In this document: positions 1 to 5,996 of the stretch, piece by piece
Layout: each line of letters opens with the position of its first letter
Numbering within the stretch: the first letter of the stretch is position 1
Assembly (NCBI GenBank): GCA_035718085.1
Contig: DASTHS010000120.1
Span: 1-11,733 of the forward strand
Length of the DNA stretch: 11,733 nucleotides
Reading direction: 5' to 3'
Source of the DNA: DASTHS01 sp035718085
GTDB lineage: Bacteria; Actinomycetota; Acidimicrobiia; Acidimicrobiales; Palsa-688
Program-made: the position numbers and the translations under genes
The notes under the pieces: model-generated
What the model was told of the DNA's origin: nothing
The model's database searches: none
The model's input: the letters and a program-made list of their open reading frames with translations, nothing else

Positions 1-163
1 GGGAACCGTAGGCCGACCGACCCTCCGTGGCGGTGGATGCCCGGGTCGGTGCGTGCGGCTCTCAGGTTCGGGGTACTGGAAGACCGCTGGGGTAGCGACG
101 GCGAGGTTAGCCGACCCCTCGGCGGGCCGGGACGGCCCGTCCGCCCGAGCGGCGACCGACCGG
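1..163. other. Non-coding stretch downstream of moaC
   Basis: I find no convincing gene here. The frames open across it on the plus strand are continuations of shadow frames antisense to moaC. A short GC hairpin lies near 123-139 (listed separately). Reading the minus strand leftward there is a TAACCT box (RC of 105-110), which could be a -10 element of a gene beyond the left edge, but nothing else supports it. Confidence 0.4.
123..139 (-). terminator. Possible GC hairpin terminator after moaC
   Basis: A 7-bp perfect stem (CGGGCCG on the plus strand at 123-129 pairing with CGGCCCG at 133-139) has a 3-nt loop and begins about 25 nt past the moaC stop codon. There is no T-rich tract, so it is not a classical intrinsic terminator. 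U-less hairpins at operon ends are common in high-GC actinobacteria, and this one sits where the moaC transcript should end. In DNA this GC-rich such stems also occur by chance. Confidence 0.3.
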
Positions 164-739
164 TCATGCCGTCGGGTCGTCGACCTCGCCGATGAGCTCG
201 TCGATGTCGTCGAGCGCGCTCGCCGACGGCGGGGTGTTCACCAGCGGCTCGGCGATGCTGGCCGCCGGGCGGCGCCACTGGCCGCTGCGGCCGCCCGTCT
301 TCTCCCAGAGCGCCAGCTCCCCGATGGTCATCGACCGGTCGACGCTCTTGCACATGTCGTAGATGGTGAGGGCGGCGATGGCGCAGGCGGTCATCGCCTC
401 CATCTCCACCCCGGTGCGGTCGACGGTCTCCACCTGGGTCTCGACCTGCACGTGGTCGTCGGCGATGTCGAAGTTGATGGTGACCGACCCCACCAGCAGC
501 GGGTGGCAGAGCGGGATCAGGTCGGCGGTGCGCTTGGCCGCCTGGATGCCCGCGATGCGCGCCGCGCCGAGCACGTCGCCCTTCGACATGGCGTTGCTGG
601 CCACCTTGGAGGTGGTCTCGAGGGTCATGAACACCTTGCAGCGGGCGATGGCCCGCCGGTGGGTCGCCTCCTTCGGGGTCACATCGACCATCCGGGCGCG
701 TCCGAGGGGGTCGATGTGGGTGAGGCCGTGGTCCGACAT
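164..739 (-). CDS. moaC: Cyclic pyranopterin monophosphate synthase MoaC
   Basis: MoaC converts the MoaA product (3',8-cyclo-7,8-dihydro-GTP) to cyclic pyranopterin monophosphate, the first stable intermediate of molybdenum cofactor synthesis; it is cytosolic. The 191-residue product shows the family signatures: IPLCHPL at 75-81, GVEMEAMTA at 110-118, TIYDMCKSVDR at 125-135 and EKTGGRSG at 146-153. K53 (in MSKGD), K131 and D134 match the conserved lysine and aspartate positions of the active site. It starts at the ATG at 739. The MoaC fold ends near residue 155; the remaining roughly 35 residues form an extension with an acidic end (DDIDELIGEVDD), making the protein longer than the usual ~160 residues. 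It lies 25 bp after moaA on the same strand and may also be transcribed from its own -10 box (748-753). Identification is firm; the tail's role is unknown. Confidence 0.96.
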   Translation of the reverse strand: MSDHGLTHIDPLGRARMVDVTPKEATHRRAIARCKVFMTLETTSKVASNAMSKGDVLGAARIAGIQAAKRTADLIPLCHPLLVGSVTINFDIADDHVQVETQVETVDRTGVEMEAMTACAIAALTIYDMCKSVDRSMTIGELALWEKTGGRSGQWRRPAASIAEPLVNTPPSASALDDIDELIGEVDDPTA

Positions 740-747
740 GGGCCGCG

Positions 748-753
748 AGCCTA
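748..753 (-). promoter_or_regulatory. Putative -10 box for leaderless moaC transcript
   Basis: The minus strand reads TAGGCT, a TANNNT actinobacterial -10, ending 8 nt before the moaC ATG, in the short gap after the moaA stop. No Shine-Dalgarno sequence is visible between box and start. An overlapping TATAGG lies 2 nt further upstream. Initiation about 7 nt after the box would fall at or next to the start codon, giving a leaderless or nearly leaderless mRNA. No -35 hexamer is recognisable. Confidence 0.4.
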
Positions 754-764
754 TAGCGGGAGGG

Positions 765-1748
765 TCAGCCGCCGATCTGGCTCATCGACCGGGCCGGCCG
801 GATGAACTGCACCGTGCCGATGCTGTGGCCGGCCCACTTCCGGCCGACCTCCGCTTCGATGGCGGCGGCCAGGGCGTCGTCGTCACCGCCGCCGCGCAGC
901 ACCGCCCGCAGGTCGGTCTCTCGCACCGAGAACAGGCAGTTGCGCAGCTTGCCGTCGGCGGTCAGGCGCACCCGGTCGCAGGTGCTGCAGAAGGCGTCGG
1001 TGACCGTGTCGATGACGCCGACGGCGCCGGCCCCGTCGGCGTACTCCCAGCGGTCGGCGGGTGCGCTGCCGCGGGCTTCCCCAGCCACGAGCGGCCACCG
1101 CTCGGAGATGCGGGCCACCACCTCGGCGCCGGGCACGACCCGGTCGTCGGCCCAGCGCTGGCCGCCATCGAGGGGCATCCACTCGATGAAGCGCACCTCG
1201 ACGCCGCGGTCGCGGCCGAAGGCGGCCAGGTCGAGCACCTCGTCGTCGTTGACGCCCCGTTCCAGCACGCAGTTGACCTTGACCGGCTGGAGGCCCGCCT
1301 CCACGGCGGCGTCGATGCCTGCGAGCACGTCGGCGAGGGCGTCGCGACGGGTGATGGCGGCGAAGCGGTCGGCCCGCAGGGTGTCGAGGGACACGTTGAC
1401 CCGGGCCAGTCCTGCCGCCTTCAGGGGGCCGGCGAGGGTGGCGAGGGTGGCCCCGTTGGTGGTCATCGACACCTCGACGCCGAGGGCGGCGATCGCCGCG
1501 ACCAGCCGGGTGATGTGGGCCCGGACGGTGGGCTCGCCGCCGGTGAGGCGCACGCTCGAGAACCCGTACCGGCTGGTGCACACGCCGACGATGCGCACGA
1601 TCTCCTCGTAGGAGAGCAGCTCCGCCCGGTCGGTGAACTGCATGCCCTCCTCGGGCATGCAGTAGGTGCAGCGGAAGTTGCACCGGTCGGTGACCGAGAT
1701 GCGCAGGTCGCGCACCGTGCGGCCGTGGGGGTCGACCAGCGGTGCCAT
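765..1748 (-). CDS. moaA: GTP 3',8-cyclase MoaA (radical SAM)
   Basis: MoaA is a radical SAM enzyme with two [4Fe-4S] clusters that rearranges GTP to 3',8-cyclo-7,8-dihydro-GTP, the substrate of MoaC. In the 327-residue product the SAM-cluster motif is C23-x3-C27-x2-C30 (DRCNFRCTYC). A conserved LTGGEP sits at 68-73. The C-terminal GTP-binding cluster cysteines are C254, C257 and C271, within CSTCDRVRLTADGKLRNC. The chain ends in Gly-Gly (SMSQIGG), the C-terminal feature needed for MoaA catalysis. I chose the ATG at 1748 rather than the longer frame reaching 1871. It gives the normal family N-terminus (LVDPHGRTVRDLRISVTDRC), avoids overlapping moeA, and has a TACGCT -10 box 6 nt upstream. It follows moeA by 26 bp and precedes moaC. 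Confidence 0.97.
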   Translation of the reverse strand: MAPLVDPHGRTVRDLRISVTDRCNFRCTYCMPEEGMQFTDRAELLSYEEIVRIVGVCTSRYGFSSVRLTGGEPTVRAHITRLVAAIAALGVEVSMTTNGATLATLAGPLKAAGLARVNVSLDTLRADRFAAITRRDALADVLAGIDAAVEAGLQPVKVNCVLERGVNDDEVLDLAAFGRDRGVEVRFIEWMPLDGGQRWADDRVVPGAEVVARISERWPLVAGEARGSAPADRWEYADGAGAVGVIDTVTDAFCSTCDRVRLTADGKLRNCLFSVRETDLRAVLRGGGDDDALAAAIEAEVGRKWAGHSIGTVQFIRPARSMSQIGG

Positions 1749-1754
1749 CGCGCC

Positions 1755-1760
1755 AGCGTA
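1755..1760 (-). promoter_or_regulatory. Putative -10 box for leaderless moaA transcript
   Basis: The minus strand reads TACGCT 6 nt before the moaA ATG, within the 26-bp moeA-moaA gap. The decamer GCCGTACGCT is shared exactly with the region before msrA (box at 9805-9810), where the spacing to ATG is also 6 nt. No Shine-Dalgarno sequence is present. This suggests a second, internal and leaderless promoter inside the apparent galU-moeA-moaA-moaC operon. Confidence 0.45.
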
Positions 1761-1774
1761 CGGCGGCGACGGGG

Positions 1775-2995
1775 TCACGGGCCGAGCAGCAGCACGCCGG
1801 TGTCGCCACCGGCGGCCACGCCCGGCCCCGAGGGCACCACGGCGAGGGCGTCGGCGAGGGCCATCGGCCACAGCAGGTTCGACCCCTGGCCGCCGGCGCT
1901 GCGCACGTGGTGGCGACCGTCGGCGCCGACCTGGGCGACGACGCGCACGAAGTTGACCCGGCCGTCGTCGCGGCGGCGCAGGCTGTCGTCGTCGGCGACG
2001 GCGGGCACCACCGGGCGGTGCAGCAGCCCGTCGGGGAAGCCGGCCATCCGGCGCAGGGCCGGCCGGGCGAGCACCTCATAGCTGACCATCGACGAGACCG
2101 GGTTGCCGGGGAGGCCGAAGACCGGGGTGGTGCCGAGGTGGCCGAAGGCGAACGGCTTCGCCGGCCGGATCGCCACCTGCACCCACGCCATCTCGGCGAC
2201 CTCCTCGAGCACCTTGCGCACGTAGTCGAAGGCGCCCATCGACACGCCGCCGCTGGTGAGGACGGCGTCGCAGCGCTCGGCCGCCGTGTGCAGGCGTCGG
2301 CGGATGTCGGCCTCGTCGTCGCGGGCGATGCCGAGGTCGACGGCCTCGAAGCCGTCGCGACGCAGCAGCCCGAGCAGCGTGAGCCGGTTGGAGTCGCGGA
2401 TCTGGCCGGGACCGAGCGGCGCGCCGGGTTCGACCAGCTCGTCGCCGGTCGAGAGCACGCCGACCACGGGGGCCCGCACGACGCGCACCTCGGCTCGGCC
2501 GGCACTGGCCAGCACGCCGAGGTGCCCGGGAGCGAGCGGCGTGCCCGCCGGGAACACCTCGGTGCCCGCCACCAGGTCTTCGCCCGCCGGCCGCACGTGG
2601 TCACCGGCGGCCGCCGGCTGGGCGACCAGCACGTCGTCGCCGTCGGCGGTGGTCACCTCCACGACGGCGACGGCGTCGGCCCCGTCGGGGAAGGGGGCGC
2701 CGGTCATGATCCGCAGCGCCTCGCCCGGGCCGACCGGCCGGTCAGCGACGGCGCCGGCGGCGACGGTGCCGACGACCCGCAGGCGCGCCGGGGCGTCCGG
2801 CCGGGCGGCGGTGGTGTCGGCGGCGCGCACCGCGTAGCCGTCCATGGCCGAGTTGGCGAACGGGGGCACGTCGCCGGCGGCGGTGACCGCCTCGGCGAGC
2901 ACGCGGCCGAGCGCGGCGGCGAGGGGCACCGCGGTGGCGGGGAGGGGCGGGCAGCCGGCGACGACGCGGGCCTGCACCTCGTCGAGGGGGATCAC
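1775..2995 (-). CDS. moeA: Molybdopterin molybdenumtransferase MoeA
   Basis: MoeA catalyses the last step of molybdenum cofactor assembly: it hydrolyses adenylylated molybdopterin and inserts molybdate. The 406-residue product has the MoeA core motifs in order: PPFANSAMDGYAVRAADT (44-61), TGDELVEPG (183-191), DSNRL (201-205), SGGVSMG (248-254), FGLPGNPVSS (293-302) and GSNLLWPMALADAL (371-384, domain IV). I place the start at the GTG at 2995, not the longer frame from 3022. It gives the family-like start (IPLDEVQARV) and makes a GTGA overlap with the galU stop, implying translational coupling. There is no fused MoaB/MogA domain, so the adenylylating partner must be elsewhere. The galU-moeA pairing is the same as Rv0993-Rv0994 (galU-moeA1) in M. 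tuberculosis. Confidence 0.96.
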   Translation of the reverse strand: MIPLDEVQARVVAGCPPLPATAVPLAAALGRVLAEAVTAAGDVPPFANSAMDGYAVRAADTTAARPDAPARLRVVGTVAAGAVADRPVGPGEALRIMTGAPFPDGADAVAVVEVTTADGDDVLVAQPAAAGDHVRPAGEDLVAGTEVFPAGTPLAPGHLGVLASAGRAEVRVVRAPVVGVLSTGDELVEPGAPLGPGQIRDSNRLTLLGLLRRDGFEAVDLGIARDDEADIRRRLHTAAERCDAVLTSGGVSMGAFDYVRKVLEEVAEMAWVQVAIRPAKPFAFGHLGTTPVFGLPGNPVSSMVSYEVLARPALRRMAGFPDGLLHRPVVPAVADDDSLRRRDDGRVNFVRVVAQVGADGRHHVRSAGGQGSNLLWPMALADALAVVPSGPGVAAGGDTGVLLLGP

Positions 2996-3867
2996 GGGCG
3001 GCCCACGACCTCCGTGAGCCACGCGCGGAACTGCGGGCCCAGGTCGTCGCGTTCGAGGGCGAGCTCGACGACGGCCTTGAGGTACTCGAGCTTGTTGCCG
3101 GTGTCGAAGCGGCCCTCCTCGAACACCCAGCCGTAGAGGGCGCCGGCATCGGCCTGCACCTTCAGGGCGTCGGTCAGCTGGATCTCCCCGCCCTTGCCCG
3201 GCGCCGTCTTGTCGACGATCGGGAAGATGTCGGGGGTGAGCACGTAGCGGCCCATGACCGCCAGGTCGGACGGGGCGTCGGCGGGGTCGGGCTTCTCGAC
3301 GATGTCGGTGAGGCGCACCACCCGGCCGTCGACCTCCTCGACCGCCGCGCAGCCGTAGCTGGCCACGTCGGCGGCGGGCACCCGCTTGAGGGCGATGACC
3401 GATCCCCCGTGGCGGTCGTGCGCCTCGATGAGGCCGGGCAGGACGCCGGCGCGCGGGTGCATGATGTCGTCACCGAGCAGCACGGCGAAGCTGTGGTCGC
3501 CGACGTGCTGGGCGGCGACGCCCACGGCGTGACCGAGGCCGAGCGGCTCGCCCTGGCGGACGTAGTGCAGCTGCACCATGTCGGAGATGGCCCGCACCAT
3601 GGCCAGGTCGTCGGTCTTGCCCTTGGCCTCCAGGAGCGCCTCGAGCTCCGGCGTGCGGTCGAAGTGGTCTTCCAGTGCCCGCTTCGAGCGCCCGGTGACC
3701 ATGAGCACGTCGGTGAGCCCGGCGTCGACGGCCTCCTCCACGACGTACTGGATGGCCGGCTTGTCGACCAGCGGCAGCATCTCCTTCGGGGAGGCCTTCG
3801 TGGCCGGCAAGAAGCGCGTGCCGAGTCCGGCGGCGGGGATGACGGCCTTGGTGACCGGGCGGGGCAT
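2992..3867 (-). CDS. galU: UTP-glucose-1-phosphate uridylyltransferase GalU
   Basis: GalU makes UDP-glucose from UTP and glucose 1-phosphate, feeding cell-envelope polysaccharide, glycolipid and trehalose synthesis. The 291-residue product is standard length. It carries the nucleotidyltransferase signature GLGTRFLPATK (14-24), PKEM (27-30), the metal-binding LGDD (131-134), EKP (191-193), GEIQLTDA (227-234) and DTGNK (255-259). It starts at the ATG at 3867, preceded by purine-rich AGAGGGGG on the minus strand, which may serve as a ribosome-binding site. A TAGAGA 6 nt from the ATG resembles a -10 box but lacks the final T. Its stop overlaps the moeA GTG by 4 bp. It is divergent from the ruc-like gene across an 85-bp gap containing a CIRCE element, so HrcA might affect it as well. 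Confidence 0.96.
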   Translation of the reverse strand: MPRPVTKAVIPAAGLGTRFLPATKASPKEMLPLVDKPAIQYVVEEAVDAGLTDVLMVTGRSKRALEDHFDRTPELEALLEAKGKTDDLAMVRAISDMVQLHYVRQGEPLGLGHAVGVAAQHVGDHSFAVLLGDDIMHPRAGVLPGLIEAHDRHGGSVIALKRVPAADVASYGCAAVEEVDGRVVRLTDIVEKPDPADAPSDLAVMGRYVLTPDIFPIVDKTAPGKGGEIQLTDALKVQADAGALYGWVFEEGRFDTGNKLEYLKAVVELALERDDLGPQFRAWLTEVVGRP

Positions 3868-3903
3868 GCCCCCTCTCTACCCCCCCGGCCCGCCCCACGC
3901 CGG

Positions 3904-3909
3904 TACACT
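3904..3909 (+). promoter_or_regulatory. Putative -10 box of the ruc-like operon
   Basis: TACACT fits the TANNNT -10 consensus and its last base is the first base of the CIRCE left arm. Initiation about 7 nt downstream would start the mRNA inside the operator, the usual geometry for HrcA repression. The leader would be near 37 nt with a Shine-Dalgarno sequence, unlike the apparently leaderless genes elsewhere in the window. No clear -35 is visible. Confidence 0.45.
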
Positions 3910-3935
3910 TGGCACTCGCTGGTCGAGAGTGCCAA
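3909..3935. promoter_or_regulatory. CIRCE element (HrcA operator)
   Basis: TTGGCACTC (3909-3917), a 9-nt spacer, then GAGTGCCAA (3927-3935) form a perfect 9-bp inverted repeat with the exact N9 spacing of CIRCE. The classical consensus TTAGCACTC-N9-GAGTGCTAA differs by one symmetric change (A to G / T to C), a variant expected in GC-rich genomes. CIRCE binds the heat-shock repressor HrcA, usually at groESL, groEL2 or dnaK. Here it lies between galU and the ruc-like gene, overlapping the likely start of transcription of the latter. hrcA and groEL themselves are not in the window. Confidence 0.9.
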
Positions 3936-3940
3936 ACCTT

Positions 3941-3945
3941 GGGAG
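3941..3945 (+). promoter_or_regulatory. Shine-Dalgarno site of the ruc-like gene
   Basis: GGGAG followed by a 7-nt spacer and the ATG at 3953. It is the clearest ribosome-binding site in the window and fixes this start. It also marks the gene as leadered, in contrast to several neighbours whose -10 boxes abut their start codons. Confidence 0.7.
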
Positions 3946-3952
3946 ACGTCGG

Positions 3953-4309
3953 ATGCCCACCTACGAGTACGCCTGCCGTGAGTGCGGTCGCCACCTGGAG
4001 GTGGTGCAGTCGTTCGCCGACGAGCCGCTGACCGTGTGCCCGAGCTGCGACGGCCCGCTGCGCAAGGTGTTCGGCACCATCGGCATCGCGTTCAAGGGCA
4101 GTGGCTTCTACAAGACCGACAGCCGCGGGTCGAGCTCGTCGAAGACCTCGTCGTCGGCGCCGTCGTCCGAGGGCTCGGCCGCCAGCGCGGCGCCGTCGAC
4201 GTCGGGTGACAGCGGCTCGACGGGTTCCGCCGCCGCCGCCGCCGCCTCCGGCTCGGGCTCGGGCTCCGGTCCGGGCTCGTCGAGCACCCCCAGCGCCGCC
4301 GCTTCCTGA
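3953..4309 (+). CDS. ruc: Ruc/FmdB-family zinc-ribbon protein with disordered tail
   Basis: The 118-residue product starts MPTYEYACRECGRHLE and has the FmdB/CxxC zinc ribbon: C8-x2-C11 and C29-x2-C32 (VCPSCDGPLRKVFG). Residues 59-118 are a Ser/Gly/Ala-rich, certainly disordered tail, partly built from simple DNA repeats. FmdB proteins were long annotated as regulators. The M. tuberculosis homologue Rv0991c (Ruc) is described as an oxidation-activated chaperone with an unstructured C-terminus that works with DnaK and is co-regulated with hsp60/hsp70. Architecture, the upstream CIRCE, and the divergent galU-moeA neighbour (as at Rv0991c-Rv0993-Rv0994) all support orthology. The same function is an inference. 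The stop codon shares one base with the mtnP ATG (TGATG), so the two are co-translated. Family membership is near certain; the Ruc role is likely. Confidence 0.88.
   Translation: MPTYEYACRECGRHLEVVQSFADEPLTVCPSCDGPLRKVFGTIGIAFKGSGFYKTDSRGSSSSKTSSSAPSSEGSAASAAPSTSGDSGSTGSAAAAAASGSGSGSGPGSSSTPSAAAS
4227..4276 (+). repeat. In-frame simple repeats encoding the Ruc tail
   Basis: A CCG trinucleotide run (4227-4246, more than six units) encodes six alanines. It is followed by CTCGGG/CTCCGG-type hexamers encoding (Ser-Gly)n. All units are multiples of three, so slippage would change tail length without shifting the frame. Confidence 0.8.
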
Positions 4310-5118
4310 TGGACGGCGCCGAGATCGCCGTCATCGGCGGCTCGGGCTTCTACTCGCTGTTCGACACCGCCGACGAGGTGGAGGTCGACACGCCCTATGG
4401 CGCGCCGTCGGGGCCGGTCACCGTCGGCGAGGTGGCCGGCCGGCGGGTGGCGTTCCTGCCCCGCCACGGCAGCGGCCACAGCGTGCCGCCGCACGCCATC
4501 AACGCCCGCGCCAACCTGTGGGCGCTCCGGTCGCTCGGCGTGCGCCGGGTGGTCGGTCCGTGCGCGGTCGGGTCGCTGCGCCCCGACCTGCACCCCGGCG
4601 ACGTGGTCGTGCTCGACCAGCTCGTCGACCGGACGTGGGGCCGCGACGACACGTACCTGCACGGGCCCGAGGTGGGTCACGTCAGCTTCGCCGAGCCCTA
4701 CTGCCCCGAGCTGTCGGCGGCGCTCACCGGCGCCGGCCCGCCTCCGGGCTCCCGGCTGGTCGCCGGCGGCACCGTGGTGGTCATCCAGGGGCCGCGCTTC
4801 TCGACGCGGGCCGAGTCGCGCTGGTTCCGCTCGCAGGGGTGGGACGTGGTCAACATGACCCAGTACCCGGAGGCCTACCTGGCCCGTGAGCTGGGCCTCT
4901 GCTACGCCGGCCTGGCGCTGGTCACCGACCACGACAGCGGGGTGGAGGACGCGGAGACCGGCACCGTCGGCGAGCCGGTGACCATGGGCGCGGTGCTGGC
5001 CGTGCTCGCCGCCAACGTGGTCGCCACCCGGGAGCTGCTGGGCCGGGCGCTGCCCCTCGTGCCGGACAGCGCGGCGTGCGGGTGCGCCGCGCTCGGATCC
5101 CCGCTGCTGCGCCGGTGA
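4309..5118 (+). CDS. mtnP: S-methyl-5'-thioadenosine phosphorylase
   Basis: The enzyme cleaves 5'-methylthioadenosine with phosphate to adenine and 5-methylthioribose 1-phosphate, clearing a polyamine/SAM by-product and opening methionine salvage. The 269-residue product has the family phosphate-binding loop GGSGFY (10-15), PRHGSGH (51-57), ACGSL-like CAVGSLRPDLHPGD (85-98), EGPRFSTRAES-like QGPRFSTRAES (160-170), the methylthio-specific NMTQYPE (182-188) and the base-recognition VTDHDS (205-210, D207 and D209). It matches human MTAP closely along its length, favouring MTA over plain purine nucleosides. The C-terminal segment CGCAALGSPLLRR is less conserved. The ATG overlaps the ruc stop by one base and the stop overlaps the next GTG by 4 bp, so it is the middle gene of a coupled operon. 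An MTI- or inosine-preferring variant cannot be excluded. Confidence 0.93.
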   Translation: MDGAEIAVIGGSGFYSLFDTADEVEVDTPYGAPSGPVTVGEVAGRRVAFLPRHGSGHSVPPHAINARANLWALRSLGVRRVVGPCAVGSLRPDLHPGDVVVLDQLVDRTWGRDDTYLHGPEVGHVSFAEPYCPELSAALTGAGPPPGSRLVAGGTVVVIQGPRFSTRAESRWFRSQGWDVVNMTQYPEAYLARELGLCYAGLALVTDHDSGVEDAETGTVGEPVTMGAVLAVLAANVVATRELLGRALPLVPDSAACGCAALGSPLLRR

Positions 5119-5996
5119 ACGACCTGCGCTGCTCACCGCAGCTGCGCGCCGAGGGCGCCGACCCGGTCGGCACGGCGGGCAGCTACGCCGGCTTCGCGCT
5201 GGTGGGCGCGCCCCTCCCCTGGGCCGCCGACGTCGCCGAGGTGCTCCCCGACGTAGCCGCGGTGCTGGCGGGCACCGGCGTGCGCCTCCAGGCGGTCGTG
5301 CCCGAGGGTGACGACGGCGACAGCGTGCTCCACCGCCGCCCCGACGGCCCCTTCGCCGGCTACGTGCGGTCGGTCGGGGCCCTCGACGCGCTGCTCGCCG
5401 CCCAGGTGGGGGAAGGGCGCCGGGCGGGGCGGGACGTGCTGGTGTGCACCCACGGGCGGCGCGACCGCTGCTGCGGGTCGTTCGGCACCGAGCTGTGGCA
5501 GGACCTCGCCCGGGACGGCGGCCCGGGTGACGACGTGACCCTGTGGCGCACCAGCCACACCGGCGGTCACCGCTTCGCCCCGACCGTCGTAGTCCTGCCG
5601 GAGGGCACGGCCTGGGGCTGGTGCGACGCCGAGGTGGTGCGCCGGGTGCTCGACCGGAGCGGCCCCATCGAGGCGGTGCTCCCCCACTACCGCGGCTGCA
5701 CCGGCCTGCCCGGCCCGCCGCTGCAGGCCGTCGAGCGGGCCGTGCTCGCCGAGGTGGGCTGGCCGCTGCTCGACACCTGGCGCGACGGCACCGACCTCGG
5801 CGGCGGACGGTGGCGGCTGGCGACGGGCCTCGGCACCTGGGAGGCCACCGTGGCGCGCGGGCGGCGCTGGCCGGTGCCCGCGTGCGGCGTCGCCCTCGCC
5901 GACCTGGCGGCCGGGGGTGCCGACGGGGATGGCGGCGGCGGCGGCGGCAAGGCCGACGTCGAGCTGCTCGTCGAGCGCCTCGAGCGCGTCGCCTAA
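5115..5996 (+). CDS. Sucrase/ferredoxin-like (Suc_Fer-like) thioredoxin-fold protein
   Basis: The 293-residue product carries the hallmarks of the Suc_Fer-like family: CTHGRRDRCCG at 111-121 and SHTGGHRFAPTVVVLP at 147-162, with C111, C119/C120, H148 and H152 as likely ligands, and YRG at 192-194. Yeast Apd1 of this family binds a [2Fe-2S] cluster through two cysteines and two histidines (HxGGH), so a thioredoxin-like ferredoxin role is plausible. The physiological partner is unknown. I use the GTG at 5115, which overlaps the mtnP stop as GTGA, instead of the ATG at 5076 that lies inside mtnP. Near the C-terminus a (GGC)6 run encodes six glycines (273-278). The stop codon TAA overlaps the stop of the convergent VWA gene, leaving no room for a separate terminator. 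It belongs to the CIRCE-headed operon. Family call is firm; function is open. Confidence 0.88.
   Translation: MNDLRCSPQLRAEGADPVGTAGSYAGFALVGAPLPWAADVAEVLPDVAAVLAGTGVRLQAVVPEGDDGDSVLHRRPDGPFAGYVRSVGALDALLAAQVGEGRRAGRDVLVCTHGRRDRCCGSFGTELWQDLARDGGPGDDVTLWRTSHTGGHRFAPTVVVLPEGTAWGWCDAEVVRRVLDRSGPIEAVLPHYRGCTGLPGPPLQAVERAVLAEVGWPLLDTWRDGTDLGGGRWRLATGLGTWEATVARGRRWPVPACGVALADLAAGGADGDGGGGGGKADVELLVERLERVA
5931..5948 (+). repeat. (GGC)6 trinucleotide run
   Basis: Six perfect GGC units encode a poly-glycine linker before the last helix (ADVELLVERLERVA) of the Suc_Fer-like protein. It is an in-frame microsatellite that could vary in length. Confidence 0.85.

Noticed and set aside
1..163. Possible tRNA or structured RNA, prompted by GGTTCGGGG resembling a T-arm
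   Set aside because: I could not pair an acceptor stem, anticodon arm or D-arm around it in the right spacing on either strand.
1749..1871. Longer moaA starting at 1871
   Set aside because: The extra 41 residues are Arg-rich, overlap the moeA coding end and are not part of MoaA; the ATG at 1748 gives the family N-terminus and has a -10 box.
363..2081. Long plus-strand open frame across moaC and moaA (also 883-2604 and 1742-3136)
   Set aside because: These are antisense or out-of-frame shadows of moaC, moaA and moeA; the translations are low-complexity Arg/Ala/Gly/His text with no family signature, as expected in very GC-rich DNA.
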